Of a stretch of 64,000 bases of DNA, positions 9,069-17,325 are shown in pieces. The stretch comes from Chitinophaga silvisoli (GTDB lineage Bacteria; Bacteroidota; Bacteroidia; Chitinophagales; Chitinophagaceae), in the NCBI RefSeq assembly GCF_003412465.1, contig NZ_QTJV01000002.1:248001-312000 (forward strand), in the 5' to 3' direction. Below the pieces are notes generated by a model. It ran no database searches and had not been told where the DNA came from. It was given only the letters and a program-made list of their open reading frames with translations. Within the stretch, counting starts at the first letter, position 1; every line of letters begins with the position of its first letter. Position numbers and translations under genes: made by a program.

Positions 9069-9722
9069 TTAAGTATACATATCAACCAATGTTTGTAAGC
9101 TACCTGTATGCGCCCGTCCCATCGCCTCAAACTCCCAGGAGTTTCCTACACGGAATAAGCGACCAAATTCAACAGCATCTTCTTTCGTGTATTTATCTTT
9201 TAAATCAAACCGGAGAATTTCCTCCCCAGTGCTTTCATTGATGATTCTTATATAACAATCATCCACCTGTCCGAAATTCAGATTAAGTGTACGTCTATCC
9301 TTTTTATTATCATGTGGATATTTACATATTGTACAACAAATAATGATCTGCTCTATATCAGGTGTGACTTTAGAGAGATCAATAAACATATCTTCGTCAT
9401 CATCGCAATCACTTCGTCTTCCATCAGGATCATCAATTGCTCCCATAATTGCCCCATCTTTTGTTATGGGTCTCATCAAGCCCTTCTCAAGTGAATCTTC
9501 TATGTAATTCCCCATTCTTACCTGACCATAAAAAACGAAGTAGGAATCGGATGGAATTTTAAAACCTGCATTTAATGCAAATGCAGATACATCCAGATCA
9601 AAGTCTGGTCCACCTGGCTGATCGTTTGGATCCCATCCCATACCTATCCTTACCACTGTAAGCCCGGGAGCTGCTTTTGAAAGGGGAAAGCGTTCCCCTT
9701 TTGTTAAATTAAAACTTGCCAT
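9069..9722 (-). CDS. TerD family protein (first of pair in coordinate order)
   Basis: A 217-residue cytosolic protein of the TerD/CABP family. It starts with the conserved FNLTKGERFPLSKAAPGL block, followed by PDFDLDVSAF, the aspartate-rich segment that binds Ca2+ in TerD structures. A second acidic cluster, SDCDDDEDMFIDLSKV, is the other calcium-site half. The C-terminus has the family's GNSWEFEAMG motif. It is slightly longer than a standard TerD (~190 residues) because of a Cys-containing insert (IIICCTICKYPHD). It sits 9 bases downstream of a second terD-like gene. The pair probably acts as a metal-responsive scaffold near the membrane. Confidence 0.92.
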   Translation of the reverse strand: MASFNLTKGERFPLSKAAPGLTVVRIGMGWDPNDQPGGPDFDLDVSAFALNAGFKIPSDSYFVFYGQVRMGNYIEDSLEKGLMRPITKDGAIMGAIDDPDGRRSDCDDDEDMFIDLSKVTPDIEQIIICCTICKYPHDNKKDRRTLNLNFGQVDDCYIRIINESTGEEILRFDLKDKYTKEDAVEFGRLFRVGNSWEFEAMGRAHTGSLQTLVDMYT

Positions 9723-9731
9723 ATCTGATTA

Positions 9732-10298
9732 TTATTGATACATTTCGACCAGTGTATTTAATCCTCCCGAAAATGCCTGTCCTACAGCCTCAAAATCCCA
9801 TTGTCCATCATTTCTGGAGAGTGTTGCAATGAGCAATGAGTCTTCATTTTTAAATTCCTCATTTAATCTGTACTGACATAAAAGGGTATTATCAGCAGCA
9901 TTCCTTATATTGATATAAGCATTATGTACATAGCCAAAGTGATGGCCACGATCTGCTGCCTGATCAATTGTAACAGCAAAGTATAGGAACTCGATTTGCC
10001 GATCTATCTTTGCCAGGTCTATTGATATGATTTCGTCATCCCCGTCTCCGGTACCATCCCTGCTATCTCCGGGATAATAAGCAGCTCCATCGGGGCTTGT
10101 ATTGTTATTATAAAAGACAAAAAACTCATCCCGAGGCAATTTGCCATTGATCCCCATCATAAAAACAGAGAGATCCAGGTCTACATTATGCCCATTTACA
10201 TTTGCTATATCCCATCCCAAACCAGCTATGATGTTGCGCAGTCCGGGTTTGGTTTTTTCAAGTGAAACAGGTTTCTTCTTTTCTAAATAAATAGCCAT
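9732..10298 (-). CDS. TerD family protein (second of pair)
   Basis: A 188-residue TerD protein of standard length. The core GHNVDLDLSVFMMG carries one set of metal-binding aspartates, and the segment around DSRDGTGDGDDEIISIDLAKI carries the other. The C-terminus NDGQWDFEAVGQAFSGG matches the family and parallels that of its neighbour, so the two arose by duplication and then diverged. The gene starts 3 bases after the upstream ASKHA-like gene. Together with terC and the OmpA-domain gene it makes up the Ter half of the operon. Confidence 0.92.
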   Translation of the reverse strand: MAIYLEKKKPVSLEKTKPGLRNIIAGLGWDIANVNGHNVDLDLSVFMMGINGKLPRDEFFVFYNNNTSPDGAAYYPGDSRDGTGDGDDEIISIDLAKIDRQIEFLYFAVTIDQAADRGHHFGYVHNAYINIRNAADNTLLCQYRLNEEFKNEDSLLIATLSRNDGQWDFEAVGQAFSGGLNTLVEMYQ

Positions 10299-10301
10299 AA
10301 C

Positions 10302-11525
10302 CTATTTTTTTGACGGTGGTAAAGGTGGAGGTATTGAAGGTTTCTTTTGATTCACAACTGGTGGTAGAGGTGGCTTTGCCACTGGCAGGGGAGGGGGTGG
10401 AGATGATTTTGAATCAGGTCGTAAATTAGTCACTACCGGTTGTGGAGGCGCAACTATTTTCCCTGACAGTCCGGCAAAAATCGACTCCAATGTATCTTTT
10501 AACCAGGCAGTTTCTACAATTTTTACATGTGGATATTTCTTCAATAACTTATTCAGGAAATAGGGGGTAGTGATTTCTTCGCCGAGCAATAGAATAACTG
10601 TGTTATCAATATTCAATTTATTTTCTTCCAACAGATCATCAATACCGGTAAACACAGCCTGATCGTTGGAATAGTATTGCAACCTGTCATTCAGACTACG
10701 TTCATTTACCCTGAACCAGTACTTATTGCCGTCTGTCAATTCAATTTCTCCCTGTATCACTGGGGTCAAATGGTTGAGTCTAGCGGTACAGAAGGATAAA
10801 ATCCCACTGATCTCCTTATCCTTATCAATTGACAAAAATGATTGTTGTTCGATGATATATTCTATGATCATCTGTGCCAGTAATTTCACCCTGGGATCCG
10901 CGCCCTGCCCATCCATGAACAATGTACTCAGCGGTTGTTGCTGATAGTTTTCAAACAACCTGAGATATAATGTTCCATTTAGTCCATTCAATAACAACAC
11001 GTGATTCCGGGAGGTAATCACTCCATACCGTGTCAATACCTCAAACAATGCTACATCATAATTTACCCTGCCGGTGTTGATATATCCAGCATCATTGAAT
11101 AAACTTTCAATTAGCGCCTTTTCCTTGTCCTCTATATCTACATCATACAAAAAATGAAGCGAAAAATGCTGACGATAAGATTCTATTGAATCGCTTTTAT
11201 ATAATACTGTATTAATGAAGAATGACAAACATTGTTCTACTCCATAATATAAGAGTTGTTTTACAGGTTTTTTATTCCCATAAATCGTAAAGTGTTTTGC
11301 GGGATCTTTTATAATTTCAAAGTAATTGCCATATGCATTCGGATGATGCTGGTTAAATAGATCTCTCGCTGAATTTCCAAATAAAAAATCATTGCCATTT
11401 ACATAGAAATACAATAGCACTTCGCTACTATCTTTGATTATCAAAGGAGCATATCCATTGCCACTAGCCTGATACCAGAAAGAGACTGAGCGTCTTGAGA
11501 TCCTCACCAGCATGCGATACGTCAT
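10302..11525 (-). CDS. Degenerate actin/Hsp70-fold (ASKHA-like) protein with proline-rich tail
   Basis: 407 residues with no standard signature. Segments line up in order with an Hsp70/actin fold: DFLFGNSARDLFNQHHPNA (47-63; like the Hsp70 strand 'vG..A...a...P.nt'), LLLNGLNGTLYLRLF (177-191; phosphate-2 position), DGQGADPRVKLLAQMIIEYI (205-224), and VILLLGEEITTPYFLNKLLK (310-329; adenosine-loop position). The glycine/aspartate residues needed for ATP at phosphate-1 and phosphate-2 are missing, so it is probably a pseudo-ATPase. Residues ~359-405 are proline-rich, with PPPPLP, PPLPP and PPPLPP runs that could bind SH3- or vWA-like partners. It lies 3 bases after the giant ASKHA gene. The fold is inferred. 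Confidence 0.5.
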   Translation of the reverse strand: MTYRMLVRISRRSVSFWYQASGNGYAPLIIKDSSEVLLYFYVNGNDFLFGNSARDLFNQHHPNAYGNYFEIIKDPAKHFTIYGNKKPVKQLLYYGVEQCLSFFINTVLYKSDSIESYRQHFSLHFLYDVDIEDKEKALIESLFNDAGYINTGRVNYDVALFEVLTRYGVITSRNHVLLLNGLNGTLYLRLFENYQQQPLSTLFMDGQGADPRVKLLAQMIIEYIIEQQSFLSIDKDKEISGILSFCTARLNHLTPVIQGEIELTDGNKYWFRVNERSLNDRLQYYSNDQAVFTGIDDLLEENKLNIDNTVILLLGEEITTPYFLNKLLKKYPHVKIVETAWLKDTLESIFAGLSGKIVAPPQPVVTNLRPDSKSSPPPPLPVAKPPLPPVVNQKKPSIPPPLPPSKK

Positions 11526-11528
11526 ATC

Positions 11529-14500
11529 TTATTGAATTTTGATTCCTTTCAACAGATGCTTTTCAAAAAATTTCATTCCTTCCAGTATAATAACCGGAGC
11601 CACGTAATCGAACTTCTTCTGTTCATCCAGTTTACGTTTCTTCGCTTCGATGAATTCAGGTATGCCTTTGATATAGTTCTCAATATTCATATCATGGAAT
11701 CCTGCCATAAAATCTGCGGAGCTCATCTTTAGCCCGAACATAGCGGAGGCCACCTTATAAAACAGATCTGCAAAGTCCATGAACCGCGGACAAGGCTGGC
11801 TGCCCTGGGGAGGATAATTGATGAAGTGATCACCAATATGTTCCAGCATTTCTGGTGTGATAGAATTAGTAGACTCCAGATATTTAAATTCTCCGTTAGG
11901 CATCACAATGCAAAAATGATCTTCTCCCAAAATCTCAATTGCCTGTTTATTGGCAGGTACCAGGATCTTGGTATTATCTGTAGGAATAGCCAGACCCTTA
12001 GACACTTCATATTTCACGTCAGTATAGTTATCTGCTTTCTGAGAATTGATATCTATTATTTTCAGTGGATTCTGGCTCACAGGCATAATGGTTTTCTTTG
12101 CCACGGCTTCGCCACCAATGCCTCTTATGAACATCTGAGTATAGTAAGTATTGGCGGCAGATGGATCCACAGCATTGAACCAGTCAAAGATCCGTGCGCC
12201 TTTACCAGCAAAGGCAATCCTGATCTTTGGAGGGGTATTTTTTACAGCAGGAGGTGCGTCTTCAGACCGAACTATTTCAGTACGCAGTTTATGTACCAGC
12301 TGACCGGCATAGAACATAATCAGCCCTGTGATATATAAATTCACACTCATCATCTCCTGGCATTCAGCAGCAACGAGCCGGTAGAAGGTATTAAAGTCAG
12401 TATGCTCCAGTCTATCCAGGACCTGCTCGAAATAATAAGGAGCCGTATTTTCCGAAAATTTATTCTCCCCCTTATTGAGGCCCTGTATAGAGATACCCTT
12501 TCTTTCACACATTTTCAACAGTACAGTTCTGAAATTGGGAGAATACCTGGTAGCCTGGGCCATGCGCTCCGCTGCAAAGCGGATGGAGTTCTGTTTGATC
12601 ATTGCCTTACCACCAGACATCTGGCAAAGTGCGGTAATATCAGTAGTACTGCCGCCAATATCAAAGCAGAGCACTAATTCACCCGGATTAAGAGAATAGC
12701 CACCATTAGGCCTTACCAGATAATTTGCTACTGCACATGCTTCTGACAAGGAGTCCTTATTTCCCAATGGTTTAAAGTCAAAGCGGATAGGGGCTGTATC
12801 AAAGGGGATTTCTACTATTTCTTTTTTTTGCGTTTCTACCTCACTGCCCCAACCAATTTCTTCACTGGTGCCCCAGGAACCACCTGTATCATTACCTGCA
12901 CTCCAGGTACTTCCCTGCACATCCCCAATATCAGATAAGTCTGAGGGCGGATACGTTTTCAGCGTCACACCATTGTTAATCGGGCTGATGTCTACCAATG
13001 AATCCCATATAGCTCTATATTCACTTAACAAGTCTTTCCCCATCGAAGATGGATAAGACCACTTTAAAGTATGCGGCTCGTGGTTTTCCACGAAGAGCTG
13101 TGCATAGACATGCAACATCAGTGTGCTCAGATAAGCGGTTTTATAACTCTTATCTATATTCTGTGTTGACCACTTCATGTTGTACACCAGTTCTGCTTTG
13201 CCAACCCTGTTATACGTCAGGAAGTACCGGTTGTCTAATGCGGTATCGATAGGCAGATTTTTTTCAAAACAAGGGAATCCACCTTTCACGGCTTGTGCCA
13301 ACAGGAAATCAGATTGGCTACCTTTTTCGTTGACAATTCTTCGGGGATCGTGAATAGTAAGGACGGACTTGATAGAATTAGAAAGGATTTCATCGTTCTG
13401 GAAGAAAAATATTTCATCTTCCACGGCAGGGCGCTCATCATTATTTTTAAGATCAGTGGATAATAATGAAACTCTTTTGTTGGTTAGTTTCAGATTCTCC
13501 TTGATCATTTTATCGCTATCAGAGTAATAAGCAATGGAGGAGTTCGTGCTGCCAAAATCCACCCCCAGGAAAGCAGGGGACAAAGTCCTGGTGGTATTTA
13601 GCAAATTCCATGGGAATGCAGGATCATCTCCAAAAGACTTGTACCGAATGATACCAAATCCGCAATCCATGCCAGCATGGGCAAACTTTATTCCTTTGAA
13701 CGGTTGATTGCTTTCATAGATTTCGTATTTATACTTGTTGTCAGCCACTGCATTGTTCGATGCTACATGTAACTGAACCTTCATTTCAGGTATTGATAGT
13801 GCCCGTCCTTTTTCTGCCAGATAGAACGGAATTCCTTTTTCATCCAATGCAATGCGGAAGAAGTCGTCATTTACGTTTCCTATAAATGGTGTAGCCTGAA
13901 ATTTTGCATCATTGTGCGGTATTTCGGAGTATAAGAAATACCTGTTCCATTGTTTGGATATAAAATTGGGCCACATGAGGATGTCCTTGCCCATGATAGC
14001 TTCCTGCGTCACTTTATACACTACCTGTTTGAGGATTTCATTACCGGTATCGGTAAACAACCTCAGGTGAACTATCAACTTCTCACCATCTTTGTCATTT
14101 GGATCATAGAGGGCAGATATCCGGGACCTGACATTGGAATTTGGAGAAAGGCCAGTCAACGCATCCAGATTTGCGCCGAATACATTCAGGGCCAGTGGAG
14201 TCAGTGGCAGGGCAAAGTAAGCATAATTATTAGACTGTCCCTTTGTTTCAGCTGCCAATAAAAGTATTGGTTTGTTGGATAAATAGTTCCTGGTTCCTAC
14301 ACCTTCCTTCCCAAAATCAATCTGCGCGATTTCAGTAGCATCCGGCAGTAACAAGTCTTTGGGATCAAACGGAATACTGAGTTCTGAACTTGATTCCTGT
14401 GTAATAATACCTTCGGAGCCAAATAATAAAGTAGAATAATTAAAAAGTTTACTGAAAGGCAGGGCAAAGAGTGCACCAACCTCCGGAGGTGTTTGATTAT

Positions 14501-15341
14501 CCAGTCTGGCAAAGTTTCTTTGCTCCTGATATTTCACCATATCTTTTATCCAATCTTGCAGACAGGCGCTGATATTCTCATATGAAGGTCTAATATCGGA
14601 GGACAGGTTATTGAAATGCTGTCTGAATTGCTGGATGTTGTCAAGAATTTGTTTGGCATATCCATATATTTTATATAATTCTTCCGGCCTTAAATCAGAT
14701 TTTAACGGATCAACGAAGCGGCCGCTTTGGACATTTATAAAGGGGTATCTGTCTTTGATATTATACGATACAGCAGTAAAGAGGAAACAATCAGGAGATG
14801 TACCTCCTACGACACTTCCCTTAAAAGAAATCACATCTACAAATGGTACTTTCTCCGCATTGTCTGCCAGGGACTGATCACACCACAACGGCTGCCTTTC
14901 GAACAGGGAATTTCCGAAGGCACCGGTAGGTTCATAAACATTTTCTGTGTCGTTTATTTTCTTTCCATCTGAATACACCAGTGGCACCCTATTCACTTCA
15001 ATGTCTTTATAGTTAAGCGCGATACAGCTGATAAAGCCTTTCCATTCGCTCACCAGTGATTTATAAAACAACATGAGTCCGGAGGCAGCGGCATCCTGGT
15101 CTATAATGTTATTCAATGCACTTTCGAACAAAGAGGCTCTTGCAAATACAGTAGGGATACCAGATACCAGTGTACCAATGTTGACAGCGGCACCGCCATC
15201 CTGTTCTACAGCGATTTCAGGAATGATGATATTCCTGGTGAAAATTTCCAGCTGCGGAATTTTATCCCATGCGTATTGTACTCCCTGTAATTCTGTTTTA
15301 GCGTGTACCTTGATAGTTAAGGCTTTTATTTTATTGCTCAT
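11529..15341 (-). CDS. Giant ASKHA (Hsp70/actin-like) ATPase, 1270 residues
   Basis: The C-terminal half is an actin/Hsp70-superfamily ATPase. Phosphate-1 GVDFGSTNSSIAYY lies at 593-606, phosphate-2 CFDIGGSTTDITAL at 892-905, and an adenosine-type loop RIAFAGKGARIFDW at 1041-1054. A following segment, DVKYEVSKGLAI (1108-1119), fits connect-2. A Gly/Ser/Trp-rich low-complexity insert occupies ~800-835. The N-terminal ~585 residues match no family I know and look globular. No signal peptide is seen, so it is cytosolic. Virulence-factor SrfB is a large ASKHA protein and a possible distant relative. It sits in the operon between the tubulin-like and degenerate ASKHA genes (8- and 3-base gaps). 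Nucleotide binding is strongly suggested; polymerisation or chaperone activity is open. Confidence 0.78.
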   Translation of the reverse strand: MSNKIKALTIKVHAKTELQGVQYAWDKIPQLEIFTRNIIIPEIAVEQDGGAAVNIGTLVSGIPTVFARASLFESALNNIIDQDAAASGLMLFYKSLVSEWKGFISCIALNYKDIEVNRVPLVYSDGKKINDTENVYEPTGAFGNSLFERQPLWCDQSLADNAEKVPFVDVISFKGSVVGGTSPDCFLFTAVSYNIKDRYPFINVQSGRFVDPLKSDLRPEELYKIYGYAKQILDNIQQFRQHFNNLSSDIRPSYENISACLQDWIKDMVKYQEQRNFARLDNQTPPEVGALFALPFSKLFNYSTLLFGSEGIITQESSSELSIPFDPKDLLLPDATEIAQIDFGKEGVGTRNYLSNKPILLLAAETKGQSNNYAYFALPLTPLALNVFGANLDALTGLSPNSNVRSRISALYDPNDKDGEKLIVHLRLFTDTGNEILKQVVYKVTQEAIMGKDILMWPNFISKQWNRYFLYSEIPHNDAKFQATPFIGNVNDDFFRIALDEKGIPFYLAEKGRALSIPEMKVQLHVASNNAVADNKYKYEIYESNQPFKGIKFAHAGMDCGFGIIRYKSFGDDPAFPWNLLNTTRTLSPAFLGVDFGSTNSSIAYYSDSDKMIKENLKLTNKRVSLLSTDLKNNDERPAVEDEIFFFQNDEILSNSIKSVLTIHDPRRIVNEKGSQSDFLLAQAVKGGFPCFEKNLPIDTALDNRYFLTYNRVGKAELVYNMKWSTQNIDKSYKTAYLSTLMLHVYAQLFVENHEPHTLKWSYPSSMGKDLLSEYRAIWDSLVDISPINNGVTLKTYPPSDLSDIGDVQGSTWSAGNDTGGSWGTSEEIGWGSEVETQKKEIVEIPFDTAPIRFDFKPLGNKDSLSEACAVANYLVRPNGGYSLNPGELVLCFDIGGSTTDITALCQMSGGKAMIKQNSIRFAAERMAQATRYSPNFRTVLLKMCERKGISIQGLNKGENKFSENTAPYYFEQVLDRLEHTDFNTFYRLVAAECQEMMSVNLYITGLIMFYAGQLVHKLRTEIVRSEDAPPAVKNTPPKIRIAFAGKGARIFDWFNAVDPSAANTYYTQMFIRGIGGEAVAKKTIMPVSQNPLKIIDINSQKADNYTDVKYEVSKGLAIPTDNTKILVPANKQAIEILGEDHFCIVMPNGEFKYLESTNSITPEMLEHIGDHFINYPPQGSQPCPRFMDFADLFYKVASAMFGLKMSSADFMAGFHDMNIENYIKGIPEFIEAKKRKLDEQKKFDYVAPVIILEGMKFFEKHLLKGIKIQ

Positions 15342-15349
15342 TGTAAATT

Positions 15350-16972
15350 TCAGATTAAATGGAAGCCCTGTGAATGAGTAATTGCATTATAGATATGCGC
15401 GAGAAATTTCTCTTTCGTGGTATTGACCTGTTGTTCTTCCTCCGGCCCCAGATTGATCAATTTTTTGATGAAGGTGTCATATCTATTCGCCAGAATTCCG
15501 CCTTTAGGCCAGTGATTCTTTTCATCCAGGAAGATGGTGCCCACATCTAATTTCTTCAGCTCGGAGAGACTATCGGGGAAAGCTTTGCTATCGAAGATGA
15601 AGGTGCCTGGAGCCACTGTACTTCTTACCTGATATAGCCAACCAGGCGTGAACCGGGCGCTCTCGAAAGTGTAAGCAAAGGCTTTGAAATAGTCATTAAT
15701 TTCCACACATTCAGCATCTGTAATGGTATTGTACTGCGTGATCTTTTGTTCCTGACAACGGGTAATGAAGCCTTTGATGCCAGCGTCGCCATTAGCGGCA
15801 TTATTAACGGTGAGCGAAATATGGGCGAGTGAAAAGAAGGCACCGATCTTATTGGCGAACCGTTCTCCTGCTTTATTACCATTGCCTACAAAGTCATGAA
15901 TGGAGAAACTGAATGCGTTGTTATTAAAGTCAACTGCCTTGTACACGTATTCTGTTTTATCTACATCCAGTCCATTTGTTCTGGTAAAAAAATCATAGGC
16001 GGCACAGGCAGCGAGGAGTTCTGTAATGTGCGATGTATTTTCCTGTGTCGCTCCTCCTGTAACGGTTTGAGAACTGCCAGTATCTACAGGTTTACTTTCT
16101 ACCGGCCACCCAATGTGGTACAACATCTTGTAGCAGCGTTGTACTGTAGGGTCGCTTTGATAAAATTGTAAAGCAGCCTGGCTATTTAATGGAAAATAGG
16201 AGGCATCTGCAATGACGCTATTTTCCTTGCTGGCCTTTTGTTTGTCATTCGGTTTTTTGAAAGTAAAATATTCAGTGAGCAGGGTAGAGCCGAATTTTGC
16301 TTTGGAGAAGTCTATGCTGGCAGCACCTTTGGATCGAATCCTGATAAAATCCTGCAAAGCCTTTGGGATGATGGGGATAGAAGAGGCACCAGTTCCTCCG
16401 AAGATAGAACCAAATATAAATACTCTTGCATCCTGGCCTGCGAGTTCGAGTTTGGTGACGAATTCATCCAATTCCCGTTCCTGTACTTTTACATCTGTGC
16501 CTCTTACAATGTTTCTGGCAGCCTCAATAATTCCATGATACATGAGCATGGATCCGAGGTGTGTTTGTGCTCGGTAGCCGTGGGAAAGGTCGAATTCCTG
16601 TACTGACTCATTGTCCAGGAACAGGTCTGAGATGAGTTGATTTCTTTTCTGTTGTTCAGTTGAACCTGAGTTTAATTTGGAGATATTCTTGTAGTTCTCT
16701 CTCCCCTGCCCGGAATAATTAGTATAAAACCGGTAGAGGTTTAGCTTGGAAGAGAAGAAGGTGTTTGCGTTTGGGGTACCACCTGATTTAATCCGGTTGT
16801 AGAGTTGAATAAGTTTTTCCACCCGGCCTTTGTTGCCATTGGCCTGGTCTGTATCCAGGGTGAGAAGCTCGATTTCCTTGCTGTCGAACATGCCGATTGC
16901 ACAGAGGTGTGTAAAAGCTTCGAGGCAGCGCATTCCTGTACCGCCTACGGCGATAACAAATAATTTATCCAT
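15350..16972 (-). CDS. Tubulin/FtsZ-like GTPase (divergent, tubulin_2-like)
   Basis: 540 residues. The N-terminus VIAVGGTGMRCLEAF (6-20) followed by ELLTLDTDQ (35-43) matches the FtsZ opening (VIGVGGGG... then AVNTDaQ). At 188-198, FGSIFGGTGAS is the tubulin/FtsZ G-box (GGTG[SAT]). No classical T7 NxDxxD synergy loop is obvious, so GTPase cycling may differ from FtsZ. The C-terminal ~300 residues are family-specific. It is longer than FtsZ (~400) and is not the cell-division copy, given its neighbours. It lies 12 bases after the three-helix membrane gene and 8 before the giant ASKHA ATPase, so a filament-forming or membrane-remodelling role with those products is inferred. Confidence 0.75.
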   Translation of the reverse strand: MDKLFVIAVGGTGMRCLEAFTHLCAIGMFDSKEIELLTLDTDQANGNKGRVEKLIQLYNRIKSGGTPNANTFFSSKLNLYRFYTNYSGQGRENYKNISKLNSGSTEQQKRNQLISDLFLDNESVQEFDLSHGYRAQTHLGSMLMYHGIIEAARNIVRGTDVKVQERELDEFVTKLELAGQDARVFIFGSIFGGTGASSIPIIPKALQDFIRIRSKGAASIDFSKAKFGSTLLTEYFTFKKPNDKQKASKENSVIADASYFPLNSQAALQFYQSDPTVQRCYKMLYHIGWPVESKPVDTGSSQTVTGGATQENTSHITELLAACAAYDFFTRTNGLDVDKTEYVYKAVDFNNNAFSFSIHDFVGNGNKAGERFANKIGAFFSLAHISLTVNNAANGDAGIKGFITRCQEQKITQYNTITDAECVEINDYFKAFAYTFESARFTPGWLYQVRSTVAPGTFIFDSKAFPDSLSELKKLDVGTIFLDEKNHWPKGGILANRYDTFIKKLINLGPEEEQQVNTTKEKFLAHIYNAITHSQGFHLI

Positions 16973-16984
16973 AATAATAGCAGA

Positions 16985-17323
16985 TTAAAACCAGTGACCT
17001 AACTTACCGTTTGTGAAGAGCCGGCTGAGGATGAAGCCTAATAATATATATAAGAAGAAACCAGCTACTGTGCCAATACTTAATGCAGCGATGTAATTTT
17101 TCACAACTCTCACATTGCCATCCGGCATGAATACGAAGAAACCAAGGAGAAAGATGAGGACTGGATTAACCAGACATAAGATCCAGAACCATAGTTTCCT
17201 GATTTTAGGATCTTTGGGTTTACTACCTCCTTCGAATTTGATGAGGTTAGCGATAATTGCTGCAATGAACAAGATGACAAGGGTGATAATGACAGATACG
17301 GTGTAGGCAGTGATTGATTCCAT
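16985..17323 (-). CDS. Small three-helix membrane protein of the operon
   Basis: 112 residues with three hydrophobic helices (~8-28, ~44-65, ~75-98) and a basic loop, GGSKPKDPKIRK, between the first two. No family recognised. The start codon lies 2 bases after the lipoprotein stop, indicating tight co-translation. It could be the inner-membrane anchor or receptor for the cytosolic tubulin-like and ASKHA proteins encoded next. Confidence 0.7.
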   Translation of the reverse strand: MESITAYTVSVIITLVILFIAAIIANLIKFEGGSKPKDPKIRKLWFWILCLVNPVLIFLLGFFVFMPDGNVRVVKNYIAALSIGTVAGFFLYILLGFILSRLFTNGKLGHWF

Positions 17324-17325
17324 TT

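Noticed and set aside
7737..10298. A classical tellurite-resistance ter operon (terZABCDE)
   Set aside because: TerC and two TerD are present, but TerA, TerB and TerZ/E partners are absent and the remaining genes encode ASKHA, tubulin-like and lipoprotein products.
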